A DNA stretch of 64,000 nt from Xestospongia bergquistia. Taxonomy: Eukaryota; Porifera; Demospongiae; Haplosclerida; Petrosiidae. Each line of letters opens with the position of its first letter. The stretch's first letter is position 1. Made by a program: the position numbers and the translations under genes. Under the pieces are notes generated by a model. It had not been told where the DNA came from and searched no databases. It saw only the letters and a list, made by a program, of their open reading frames with translations. The DNA lies in assembly GCA_963965975.1 (NCBI GenBank), contig OZ014411.1, positions 932,501 to 996,500 on the forward strand, in the 5' to 3' direction. This document shows positions 22,431 to 34,189 of the stretch, piece by piece.

Positions 22431-25400
22431 CCTAACAGAGCATCCCAGATGAGCAATAAATTAATCTTACCACATGTAATATATCTATTGTTCACAGACA
22501 GTCCCACAAAATTCTTATCATTAATATTTATAGGTTCTTAGAAAAGTCCTTGAGAAATCAAAAAATCAACTAATAATTTATACCTTCTTTTCCTTTTTTT
22601 GTAGCAAAGTGAAACATACTTGAGCCTCATTTTCATTTTCATTACTTAATGATAAAAGTCAACTGATAAAAAATACACTACTTTTCAAAACCAATCGTAA
22701 TAATCACTTACAGAACACACAAAACACAATTTTTGAACTATATCCTTCATCCTCATCCAGTGTGGCCATGGTAGTGTGACAGTTGTGCCCACATTTAACA
22801 TACGTTAACACCATTTGTCAGGTGACTACAAATTATACAGTTCTAAAGTCCAAGTCATGGAAAGATAGCATCACATGTGATCTATGATATCTGTCTAACC
22901 AATTCTTTCTCTCTGACTTCATCCTCATCCTTAAAATGGGAGATGATTAAAATGTTACTTATTAACTAAGCTTGAGTCTTAACACTAGTATCCTTATCCT
23001 AAAGAAGAGAAGGCCTATGTTATTTATTGTTATCATTGAACTATCTAACCTTTTCTTTTAGCTTTAGCAGCAATCTTTTCTTTCTAATCACTTCTGGTGT
23101 CTTTTTTGTGAAGTTTTTAACTTTAATCATCTCTTCCCTAAAGAGATTTTAAAAAGATGTACATAATATATAGATATAGTTATGCTGGCCATCTGATGAC
23201 TTTAAGCAAAGTCTTGTCCTGTTCCGAGTGGGGTGCCCTTAAATCAATAAAACACTCACTAACACTACTATGTTCCTTGTACTTACCTCACACTGTACAT
23301 ATGCATTTCCTTCTCCCATCCTGAGGCACTTATTCCTGACTCTGACTCCATCTAATGACAATGCATTCACACATGAGAATGTGTGACTAACCCTTTGAAT
23401 TTGAATTTAGTAGAAATGTTATGGACATGTCACAAATGTCTCTTAAGCTAATAAATTTGCTCAGTCTATAGTGTTTTTGTTTTTGTTTTCATTACAGAGG
23501 ACCAAGAATAAAAAAAGAACTGTAAGCAGTAAGCCCCCTTCCTCCAATGAACATTTTGTCAAATTATAATAATAATTAATTCGTAAATTGTGTTCCTCTG
23601 TGCATGACCACTCTCAGGTGTTGACCATGTTGTCATTAGTCATGAGCTCTCTCTCCAGTCACAGTGTATTCTCTCTGTTATGAATACTTGTTTAGACATT
23701 GTATTTTAACTCAGTTCCATATCACAGAACTTCCATCAAATCAGCTGATACAAATATTTTAATGAATTTTACAATCTTCAATAGAAGTTTACTGATCAGA
23801 ACTAGTTAGAACTTTAATCAAATCATCAATACCATTATATAATAATGAATACTTGTTTAGCCATATACATGTGGCTTTAATTTTGAACATTATCTTATCG
23901 TAATGCTCTATCTACATCATGTACAAGATCTTGCCTCCCCTCCGTTACCTAAGATGACATGGAACACCACATCTTGAAAAGACATACCAAGATTTGTCTA
24001 CATTTATTTTGAGATGTATTATATACTACTGAATATAGGGTCTGCTTGTGTCAAAATATTTGCTTTATTGTGTGTATTTCATATTACTAATGTAAATATC
24101 GTTAGGATACAACAAAGAGAATAATGAAAAAGAATAAGTTACAATTAGAAGCTCTCAAATGTTTTCAATGCCTCCAGCTACACGAGAGATGAAGGATGGC
24201 CTCTGTGAAATTGTCATTGTTTGAGCATAATTAATTAAGCTCTATACCGGAAGTATGAATACGGAAATATTATTTGTTAAACAGGATGTTGTTACACTAT
24301 TAACTACTATAACACCTCAAAGACTAACAATGAATGAAGTTATGTTAAAAATAACACACGATCTGTGAATATCAGATAAAACACAACGGGATGTACATTA
24401 GTTATTCTGCGTTAAAGTGAAGACATAATTTTAATCTAGGACAGCAATCAATACTACTGAACACTTACATTTGATATCTAGTGTATAGCTATTTTTAAAA
24501 TGTTTATTATATTTATTGTGACTAGTTGACAGTATAATATTAATTTATAGATGTAATTGTGCATTGTAGTATATTTGGCATAATTGCTATCAACACTACA
24601 TTTTAAATTTGTATAGAACATTACCAGATGACTTCATTGTTACAGTTTTAATTTTTTTTCATCACAGTACACAACTTCTGGAATGATACATCTTATCACA
24701 TTTCCCATAACTTAAATATATGGTTATATATGTATGTGTTACTGTTCTTGAAAGAAAACAGAGGAATTCCATATTGTACAATAACCAATACCTTTAATAA
24801 TAAATGTTATTGGCATCTGTTAAAAACAGTTGAGTAGGTCTTAATAGAACATTTACTTTACTGCTTATACGCATATACATTATGTTTAGTATACAATACT
24901 TTACTTTGCAAATCATTTGGTTGTGTAAGCTTGCCTAGTTGGTGGCCATTTGAATATTGATACTTCTTCAACATACTTTTAAACTTATTCATTTCATGCA
25001 TTCTACATGAAAAGAGTCCTGCTGTGTATTGTGGTATAAGGTCTTAGTTAAGACTTATTTGGCACTTAAGTGAGATATTTTGTTCCTTTGCTATAAACGG
25101 TGTCATACACATGTGTACACACTAATATAATACAGTATTTTATCATTGTTGTTATTCTCAAAGCTTAAACTTAACAGCAGCAAAATTTCAATGTGCATAT
25201 GACAATTTGAGTACATGGCCTTTATCATATATGTATTTGTAAATTAACTTTTCTTCATAATTTAGTCTGTTTCTAATTCATCCTACTTCTGTATTTATTT
25301 CCGACACAGACAGGTAACATTCTATATTGTTTGATAAAGAAAGCTGTCACAATTTAAACAAACAGCCATGTTAGTTCTGCTATTTATCCGAACTCGACAT

Positions 25401-26139
25401 GTAGCATTACTATTACCACTGTCAGGTGTAACAGACAGTATAAAACAAATGGTTTGATGTCATATACTTATACACTACCCTTTTTCTTATGTAGTTAAAA
25501 CCAAATAGGAATTCCTAATTAAACATTTAATTTATATCATATTTGTTAATCTACCTGTCATTAAAGATCCTTTGGAATATACAAGTTGAAGATAAATGAT
25601 TACATACATACATGTATTATGTATTGTTGTATTATGTACTTGTATAGAACCTTTAGACACTGTGAACTCTATAATTTAATTCAAATCAAAAGTAATAATT
25701 GATAACATATGATATATTGGTTCTATGAAGTATAAGTAACATTACATACTAAATGTATGAGGCTAAATCTGAAAAAAAAGAATTAATATGGTTTTTTATA
25801 ATAATATGACATATAGGTTATATAAAATAAATGGTTATTGAATTTGATACAACTAGTGGCCTATGATGTAACTGTTATATAGTCAAGCAAACTTCAGATT
25901 GTACTATGGTTGTCCTTAGTATGTACCTTTTTTCATCTTTTAAATTAACACTTTATAACAATAGAATGAATGTATTCAGCAATGAAAAACAATTGCAATC
26001 ATTACATGTCAATACTAATTACTTTTTGCAGACTGTGCTCAATATCAAATTTTGTGAATAGCATATATGCAAATCTTTAGTGTATGTAAATGCTAATGCT
26101 TGAAGTACTCACTACCATTCCTACCTCTATTATTCCTTC
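22431..26139. other. Long intergenic stretch, little supportable content
   Basis: No gene I can support. On the minus strand, 23,287-23,380 reads VRVRNKCLRMG then GNAYVQCE before a gtaagt donor. This resembles a strand pair of RBM34/Nop12-type RRM domains. A lysine-rich piece (MIKVKNFTKKTPEV) follows at about 23,050-23,135. The same DNA also has an open alternative frame, so this is weak. The remainder is AT-rich with stops in all frames. Confidence 0.3.
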
Positions 26140-28212
26140 ATGGCTATAGCTTTAGAAGATCGTGTAAGTTGTTGAAATTAACTTTAAATTCAGTCATTAT
26201 AAGTCATTTGTAGTCTTGTGAGCCAAACCAATCCAAAGCAAAAAAAGGAGGTTGGTTGTGTTCACAAGATTAGTGAAAAATTAATGTAAAGATCATCAGT
26301 AAATATACAATTGTACACACACACACACACATACATGGACATGTATGTTTGTGTGTGTGTGTGTGTGCAGAATTGTAGCCTCTCTTTAAAATTGCTGCAT
26401 TAATTGACCAAACTACTCTGTCTATTTCTAAGCATTTGCTATTTGACTATACGTCTGTAAGAAAGATCTTTTGAGCTTACTGTAGAAGGTGGGTGCATAT
26501 GAAAGAATTCTGTCATAAAGTCGCTTCTAGTGTCTAGATTTTTACGAATAAACTTTAATTTTCAAACAATCACGCTAATATACAGCTGGTCTTAAAGCCA
26601 GGCATTCTAACATTTCTTACGCGCACTTTCGAGTATTTTGTCCGTCCTGTCGTCCTCGGCTATGGAATACAAACTACGGCAAAAATAGGCGTCAACATAT
26701 TGTTATTGCACAATCTAGTTTTCCTGTGAATTCCACGATTGTTACAAAAATGGAGAATTGGTAATGAATCTCGAATTCTTGGTATAATCATGAACTGCGA
26801 AAGGGTAATAAACACGATTTTCAGGTAAAGTCATGAATTTAGACTATGCAATAAGTAAGGTTTTGATGTCTATTTTTGTCATAATTTATATTTCGCAGTT
26901 GTCTTCTCTACAAACTATACATCCTGAGACTCTGATAAGTAATATAATAGCATGTGTTTTTATCTAATATTTGCCTCTACGTATACGTTAAAAGTTTAAT
27001 GATGATTGTTATATTAAATAACTAATACAATTAGTAATAAATTAGTAATAAGAATTTTTTGATTTTTCTTGTTATCTTCTAATGTTGTCATTAATAATGT
27101 TTAGTATTTAGAAAAATGTTTGTAGCAGTGTCTTCCATGGTCCTTGTATTTTTCACTAGAATAAAGAATTAATTGTTGCTGTCCGGTCTGGAGATGTTAA
27201 TGGAGTTATCAATGCCCTTGAAAACGGCGCAGATTTATATACTCAAGACAATGTATGTTATATTTAATTTATACATAATTGCTGATGATGCACTTCTAAA
27301 TTTTATCATTATTTTAATTAATATAATACCACATTTATATTATTTTTCATTCTTTTCTTGTAGGAAAACTATGGCATGACTCCTTTACATTTAGCAGCAT
27401 TTAAAGGTCACTATGACATTGTGAAATTATTATGTGAACGGTATGGTGCTAATATTAATTGCTTTGATAATGTAAGTTATAGTCACTATAATAGCCTCAC
27501 TATATATTTAGACATCATGTGATTGTTTAAATAAAATTAATAAATAAAAACTAATTATGATTTCAACATACAGCCTGGTGACACTCCATTGCATGATGCC
27601 TGCAGATATGGTTATGAAAATATAATACATTATCTACTCTCTAAAAATCCTGACACAACCATTACTAACAAAGGTGGTCATACTCCAGCAGATGTCCTTA
27701 AAAAGGACATTGACAACAGGCAAGACATACTGAGACTTTTAGGGAGTCCAGGTAGATGTTTAATACATAATAATATATAATAAGAAATGTTAATACATAA
27801 TAATGTAAAATACTAGATGTTTAATACATAATACTAGATGTTTATTACACGATGATCATATTTTGTATATAAAATTATATGAAATTATGATGTTTCTGAT
27901 TTTCTGCCTAGCTCGCTGCAGTTGTATATAATGGTTTGGACAACAGTATATTTCTTAAATATAAGCAATAATAAACTACACACGTTAACCATAATGGCAG
28001 CTCTACAACGATAGATGTGGCCAATTAAACCTCTTAAACCTTCTAGTCAGCTTTTTAGCATTGTACTGTCTACTGCTAACTCTGTAATATAATTATAACC
28101 TAAAGTTACTTTAAATTAGCAGCATAAAAACTATTATAAGGTCAATATTTAATTCTATTTTTGTTCAGATAATGATTATCTGCGTCATTCTGATGAACCA
28201 GATGATGACTAA
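26140..28212 (+). CDS. Small ankyrin-repeat protein
   Basis: Five exons join in frame to 447 nt (148 residues): 26140-26163, 27160-27252, 27364-27471, 27574-27751, 28169-28212. The start exon MAIALEDR is followed by three ankyrin repeats, seen in the L..AV.SGDV..V..AL..GA, TPLHLAAFKGHYDIVKLL and TPLHDACRYGYENIIHYLL motifs. It ends in an acidic tail (DNDYLRHSDEPDDD, TAA). The last repeat ends with TPADVLKKD, a normal capping form. Ankyrin-only proteins of this size act as protein-binding adaptors; no partner can be named. All splice sites are GT-AG and there are no internal stops, so it looks intact. Intron 1 is long (about 1 kb) and holds a CA/TG palindrome. Confidence 0.85.
26314..26368. repeat. 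Palindromic (CA)n-(TG)n microsatellite
   Basis: A (CA) run, then atacatg-ga-catgtat, then a (TG) run. The two halves are near-perfect reverse complements, so the 55-bp tract can form a hairpin or cruciform. It lies in intron 1 of the small ankyrin gene. Confidence 0.85.
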
Positions 28213-28743
28213 AGCTAAGCACTTCATTCCAAAGAAAACAATAAAGACAATGTACCTTACTAACATATATAATTGATGTATGTATGGTGACTTGAGTAAC
28301 ATTTTCTATTACATAAACCTATGTACCAATGTATTATTTTAAAATATTTTTATTCTTTATATTTTATGTGATAGGCAATGTATTGTTTACATATATTATT
28401 GTGTGATATTAGTTCATATTGTTTTAGTTTAGACTTAATTGGTGATATTTATTTGTTGTTAGGTATATTGTATGAGTAGTTTTTAATTTAATGCTAATTT
28501 CCTATTAGTCTTTAATCTGTTAATAGATGTTAACAGATATATATTAATTATTATTGTTGTTAATTAGATATCTTTGATTTTTTTCCCTTAGCACTAAGTT
28601 TTCTTGAGTTACTTTTTGATTTACACCTGTTCATCTATCATTTTTTAATTCAATAAGAGTCTTTGTAATTTTTGAATCATCCAGTCAGTTCAGTGACATC
28701 AGTGCTTGTGTAGCACTAGATCTTCTCAATTCTTCACATTTTC
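28213..28743. other. 3' flank of small ankyrin gene
   Basis: AT-rich, no coding stretch seen. Contains several aataaa/attaaa-like words that could serve as poly(A) signals; none is decisive. Confidence 0.4.
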
Positions 28744-28746
28744 TAG

Positions 28747-29117
28747 AGTGAAAACTTATTCACTCATAATGGAGATATTGTTGGAGTGAGATTAAACCTT
28801 GAAATGGAGCCAATGTGGAATCTTATAATGAGGTGATTGATGAGTTGGTTTATATCATAATATAATGTCTCTATTAACTTTAGGATGAAATGATAGCTTT
28901 GAATATTGCTGCAAGTGAAGTTAATATGCTCCTACAATTTGATGCAAATCCTGATATTGATGACAAGGTAGTGTGTTTTTACTGTCAGATTTAATGATAT
29001 TATTACAAGTAATAGTTTTAATATATGTATGTAATTATTTTGTTCTCACAGATTGCATCAGCTAAAGTTCATTGTGAAATCATCCTATTAATCTTACAAT
29101 TTAGTGCAGATTTGAAT
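28747..29117 (+). pseudogene. Decayed ankyrin-repeat gene fragment
   Basis: Three exon relics with splice-like borders. The first, about 28,747-28,831, gives HNGDIVGVRLNLE and, one base out of frame, GANVESYNE. The second, 28,884-28,967, gives DEMIALNIAASEVNMLLQF then DANPDIDDK. The third, 29,052-29,117, gives IASAKVHCEIILLILQFSA. The ankyrin consensus (LH.AA....V..LL..GAN...D) is recognisable but eroded, with a frameshift in the first piece. It lies directly downstream of the intact small ankyrin gene and is probably a dead neighbour or paralogue. Confidence 0.6.
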
Positions 29118-29259
29118 GTAAGTTATGAGATCAACAGATTGCTTCTGTATGTCTATGTATTATACTAGCACAAGTCTGGTATGTGTCCACCCGCATTTAA
29201 TAGTTATTAGTACCTAAAATTTGGATCATTAATAATTTAGTTATTCAACAATTTACACA

Positions 29260-29751
29260 ATGACTCCAGTCTTTTCTCTTGTTCTTGATCAAGATATCTT
29301 TTCAAATGTAGCATTAACTTATCCATGAATGTAACCATTACATTTCTTACATCACAAATAATAGGGTCAATCATTTGTGTAGATGGTACTATTATGTTGC
29401 TTGGGTTTTGGCTGTTTGAGTCTCAGTTAATTCATGTTGTGGCTATTACATTTACTGCTCTAATAATGACTGAATTATTAATAATTGCATTAGTCATTAG
29501 AACTTGGCATGGACTTTTGATAATGACTAAAATAATCAGCAATGTTTTTATATATTTTATCACATGTTCTTCTCAATTATCATATAATAAAATAATATAC
29601 ATCTCTTATTAGATGGTAAGTTTCTGTCAACTTTTGACTTTGTGTGGAAGATAGCACTTATTACTACATTAAGCTGTGTTCCATTGTGGATAGGATCTTG
29701 TAGATGTCCCCTCCAAGTTATGCAAAACTCTTGAAACAAACTTTATTTTAA
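29260..29751 (+). pseudogene. ATP9: 3' fragment of an ATP9/Neo1-type P4-ATPase
   Basis: The fragment reads [11 protein letters not shown]...VALTYP then TGA. It continues as an open stretch (29,325-29,612) containing LFESQLIHVVAITFTAL and MTELLIIALVIRTWH, then FVWKIALITTLSCVPL after another break, and finally SPPSYAKLLKQTLF and TAA. These are the characteristic C-terminal transmembrane-helix and tail motifs of ATP9-class P4-ATPases, phospholipid flippases of endosome/trans-Golgi membranes. Stops and at least two frame changes, and the absence of the whole N-terminal and catalytic region, make it a dead fragment. No clear introns remain, so a retrocopy is possible. Confidence 0.8.
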
Positions 29752-30426
29752 AAATGCTGTACATTATCGTGTTCATAAGTATTTCTGTGTAACGTTTTGA
29801 CTTAGATTGTGGTTATAAATGATAAGGTTGTTAATTAGATGTTAGTGAAAGCTAACCTTTAAATTTTGAAGTTTGTGATTGCATGGCTTGTCTTTGTTAG
29901 TATTTTCTCTCTCCTCTGCAACACAAATAGCTTTTTCTAGACGAAAAAACCAGTTTAGTTTGACAGTGAAAATCAATTTGCTTTCCCAGGGATTAGAATA
30001 TGAAAATGACTGTTCAGTAACTTTTAAAGTAGTAGAAAGTATCTCTTGTTTCCTGCTATATGAAGGCAGAACAATTCCCAAGACAATATCATCAGTTTAC
30101 CATAACTCTGTGGCTGGTCTTATATGAAGAGGAATTGAATGCACAATTAAAGATGAACAAAACTACAAGATACATAACATGTTGTTAATAACATATCACA
30201 CTAACCTGCTGCTGCCAATTTACGGAAAACATTCTGAATTTTTTTAGATAATATGATTGTAGATAAATTATACAATCCCCTATACTATTATTGATCTTGC
30301 CATCAATCATGAGTCATGGTGGTACTAATCTATTTATTTACAGTATACTTGATGTATGAGATGAGTTAGATGAGGCATATAACATGTAGTCAATCCAATT
30401 TAATATATGTGGAATTTTATTAGAGA
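29752..30426. other. Spacer between dead fragments
   Basis: Open stretches overlap on both strands at 29,842-30,127. Neither product is recognised, and I would not call a gene. The rest has stops in all frames. Confidence 0.3.
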
Positions 30427-31287
30427 TTAGAGAGTTGTCATCATGACCTCAACGCTAACCTTCTCTATGAAGTCTATGATCAACCTAATATTAAGGCATT
30501 CATTACTAATTAAAGTAGGGTGTCAAAGTGCACAAGATCATGAAGAGACTACATTAGCTCTAATGTTCTCAGTTTTTACTGACCTATCTTTATGTCATAA
30601 GGTATAATTCTGTAATAATTGATGATATTATTTCCATTGTCGTTTAGTCCTATACCACACCAACATTAGTGACAAGAGATGGTATGGGTGTGGTTTTTTA
30701 TATTACAGCACTTTTGATTCTAGAAAAATTTCCAAAATTATTAGAATCAATTTTGGTTTGACCTGATACATAAATCTAATAAGATTGATCCATCATTTGC
30801 TTGTTAGTACTGTGATTGTAAAGGAAAGTTACCATGATGATTTTTATAAGTGTGACTAAGATTCTTACTTGTCATACATTAATAAAATTTGTCGCTAGTC
30901 AATTAATAACAGCTCAAAAATTAAATTGAACTTGTTGTCCAAGGTAATTTCAGTTATCTGATTTACTTCACTTTTCATAGGTCCAAGTTTGGTCTCCATA
31001 TCACTGAAAAAAGGGGTTTTTAAGAAAAGCAATAGTAATAATTTTTTACATTGTTAACAATATCTATCAGCACTAGAAAGTTTATTTGTCATTTCTGAAT
31101 TGATTCATTTTCTATGGTGTGTGATTATTTGCTTAGAAAGTAATCCTTTTATGATCCAATGTTTTAGAGTCTAATCCTGTTGTATTTGCTAATGCTAAGT
31201 TGTCTCTTTTTTATGAATGGCTTCTCTACAAGCCTGAATTAGATAATATCATGAACATAGGTCAATTAGTATCAAACCTTATATCAG
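30427..31287 (+). pseudogene. INTS3: Integrator complex subunit 3 gene fragment
   Basis: Piece 1 (30,427-30,601) gives LYEVYDQPNIKAFITN, a stop and frame change, then QDHEETTLALMFSVFTD. Piece 2 (30,648-30,761) gives TLVTRDGMGVVFYITAL then LEKFPKLLESILV and TGA. Piece 3 (31,168-31,287) gives [12 protein letters not shown] then [11 protein letters not shown]. These parallel, in order, the INTS3 family motifs QQHEE..LGLFTLVLTE, NRDGMNYV and SNAKLALFYDWL...D.IMNI. INTS3 is the large scaffold shared by the Integrator and SOSS complexes in the nucleus. Most of the protein between pieces 2 and 3 is missing and frames are broken, so this is a relic of a duplicated gene, not the functional copy. Confidence 0.7.
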
Positions 31288-32094
31288 GTACGCTCATTAA
31301 GACATTCTTTTCGTTAAATATGCTAAATATGGTGTTTTGTATAATGATAGTATAATTGTTGTACATACAAGTTCCAGTAGTACACACAGTAGTATACAGA
31401 GAAGTTCCAGAACCAACATTTGAATGAACAATACAACCAATTATCACAATTGTTAAATTACTACCTTGAACATTATCGACATTGAAGATAAAAAAACCAG
31501 TGACATTACAATAACAATATCTGAATAGTCGACAATATGTGAAGTTACAGTAACTGATACTGACAGTTATAACTAAATACTATTATGACTGAATGACCAA
31601 CTGACAAGAGTAACACTAGTAGTATTGTAAATTGATAAACCACATTTAATATTATTTTGTACAGACAAGTTATTTAACTGAGGATCTAAAACTGAATTAA
31701 TGACAATACCTCTACTGCAGTGAGTGATGGTTAGGTCATTGGTATGAATGACAGTTGTAATAGACACAATAACAGCAATTGATGTCTTGTAAGTACATTT
31801 AATAATAACACTTGATTGGATAACTGAATGATGAAAACCTTGTACCCACTGACCTTGTCCAAGTAATGTCATTGTTATGACCTTTTCCCAGAAGTACTTC
31901 ATTTGCCATTAAAAGGTGTTCACCATTTATAAACAATAGAGTTACATTGGAAGGTAATGTGATGTTGTTGATATAGTAAGAGAGAGTATGACACTCTTGA
32001 TCAGTAGGACAGTTCTGGTTACCAGTTGTTGATATGACATAGTAGAGAGTACTGGCTACATGACAGAGTAGTACTGACAAAACCAAAGCAATCT
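31262..32094 (-). pseudogene. Secreted parallel beta-helix protein, frameshifted
   Basis: On the minus strand it starts with a hydrophobic signal-like segment (IALVLSVLLCHVAST), then YYVISTTGN, CPTDQECHTLSYYI, VTLLFINGEHLL and GHNNDIT. After a one-base break near 31,875 it continues LLGQGQWVQGFHHSV, VIIKCTY, NDLTITHCS and NLSVQNN. A second break near 31,570 leads to NFTYCRLF...FIFNVDNV and TGA at 31262. The repeating short Asn/Thr/Ser-rich strands fit a right-handed parallel beta-helix, as in pectate-lyase-like surface proteins. Two frameshifts and the truncated end indicate a pseudogene. An acceptor-like site at about 32,095 implies a lost or unseen first exon. Confidence 0.65.
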
Positions 32095-34189
32095 GAATGG
32101 AAAATTTTTTAATAATTGCTAAATATTATAGCACTCTGTTCACTTTGAGAGATTAAGTGGAATTTTAATTACCCAGGCATCCTGCAGTATCTACTGCTTG
32201 CACATGCGTATACTTATTTATATAATAATATTATAGTGACATCATAATTACAACATTTTAAAGAAAAAATGATGTAACAAACAATAGAGTGGATTTATAC
32301 TGATGATGTCTTAGTTACTAACGCTCTAGTTTTTTAAAATAAACTAGTTTCTTGCAAGGTGTTTATAATGGTGTAAAGTATTTATCTTTAGCTCATTCTT
32401 AGTCAGAGTTATAAGACTAAGTTAGTGATCGTTGTCAACATGAGCATATATCATATATTAGTCTGTAATAGTACTATCTTTAACATGTATTTTGAACATA
32501 CTATCAAATATTAACACATGGAATGAACTCCTCATGACACTAGCTGATGTTGACTCCAACGTCTATTCTGACTAATAAACTTACAAATCTTATGCTATTA
32601 ACTGATCAGCGCATAGTTACAATAATAGATATATCTTAAGCAAAACTATACAAGTTATCACTCACAATTAATTATAATTCCAGTTTGTGGTTACAACAGA
32701 CAAAAATGCTATTACTTTATCTCATGAGTCAGCATAGTTTTGAATTACTGATCATCCTATATTCAAGACTTTTGTTAGACATCCAGTAATTAGACTTCAT
32801 TAAAGAATGAGGTTGTTTCTGCTGCAATGATGGGTAATGTAGCAACACAATGACAGGTTAATAGTTAATAAAATGTGATACTATAGTGTATTCTTTAATA
32901 ACCTGTCTCTAGTCTATTGTGCCTTGTCATTTACTGTATTATGAGGTATCATAGTTAACAGTACATCTTAAAAATCTCCACACACTTACTCAGCAGATGT
33001 TTCTATCTATCTGTCTCTCTACTGAAGGTTTCAAGTCATTCACAACACCTCAATCTATTTCACATTCTGAACATCATCTTTTATTGCAGATGACATTAAC
33101 ACTAGACACCACAGCTAATTTTTAAATAGATTGCAAGCAACAAAATATGTATATGATTATCATAGGAAAGTTTTATATATACAAAATATGATTATCATAG
33201 GAAAGTTTTATATATACAAATAATGACAAGAGTACAGTAACATCTACTGAGTATGAGGACATCTTTGAGATGTTGTACAGTCATGTCATGACATGCATGG
33301 TTACTGTACTAATATTGTGTCGATGGTATTCTCCTTGTTGTGAAGAAATATGATTCACAAGACTGGAAGCTATGATTCTGTTCAAAGAGGTTTTATTGAG
33401 CTACAATATTTTCCTTAGTCATGGCTTGTTAGAAGTGTTTGTGCGCAGTAATTAAATTTAGAAATGTGTCAGCAGTTACCTTATGTGAGTTTATATCATT
33501 CATTGCTCTAAACGTTGGATGCAGCAATAGAATAAAAGAATGTGAAATGGACATACCAGTATACATCATAACATGTGGTCCAATAGAATTTTAACAATCT
33601 TGCAAACTTTGTGTGCAACTGAATAAGTAGTTATAATTAGATTGTACTTGAATCTAGATCTATTACTTATTTCTATTAATTGTTTTGATAGTCAGTAAAT
33701 GATGGTAGTTATAGTATAATAAAACATGAGAACATGTGTGTCCCACACCTACAATTATTTGCCTCTTTTCCCCCTTTGTTCCTCTCCATTGATACAACAA
33801 TAGAGTTTAATGAAGATATTGTTTTTTAAATTTATTCACTTTATTTTATAGCCTTTTCCCAACAATGATAATGATATAAGTCCCTCATATACAAGTTGAA
33901 AATGTCATTAAATGCCTAGGAGTTGATAAAATGATATCACCATCTTGTATCAGATATAGGACTCCATGTTACATGTGAATACTAGCTTCTTTAGTATCAA
34001 GCCACAAGCATCCAACATCAGTATAATGTAATGTAAAAACCAGGCTTGTTTTACATCACATGTAGCCAATATTTCCTTCTTATGTGTCTGTGTAGTTAAA
34101 AATAGCTAGTAGAATATTGAGTGTACCATCAATATAAAAATGGTAAACAGACCAAATATTACATTAAGATAAGAACAAAACTAAAATGT
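32095..34189. other. Intergenic, no gene seen
   Basis: AT-rich with no supportable coding region. It contains a perfect 35-bp tandem duplication at 33,151-33,220 and is the 3' flank of the giant minus-strand gene. Confidence 0.5.
33151..33220. repeat. Perfect 2 x 35-bp tandem duplication
   Basis: The unit beginning atatgattatcataggaaag occurs twice head-to-tail without mismatch (33,151-33,185 and 33,186-33,220). Confidence 0.95.

Noticed and set aside
23287-23380. RBM34/Nop12-like RRM exon
   Set aside because: VRVRN...NAYVQ resembles the family, but an alternative frame with its own ATG is equally open and no further RRM strands were found; mentioned only in the intergenic note.
29325-29612. 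Stand-alone hydrophobic small protein
   Set aside because: The 95-codon open frame is the middle part of the ATP9-type relic; matching motifs continue on both sides out of frame.
29842-30127. Overlapping open frames of about 80 codons on both strands
   Set aside because: No recognisable domain, no splice context, and an open frame on each strand is compatible with chance; left as spacer.
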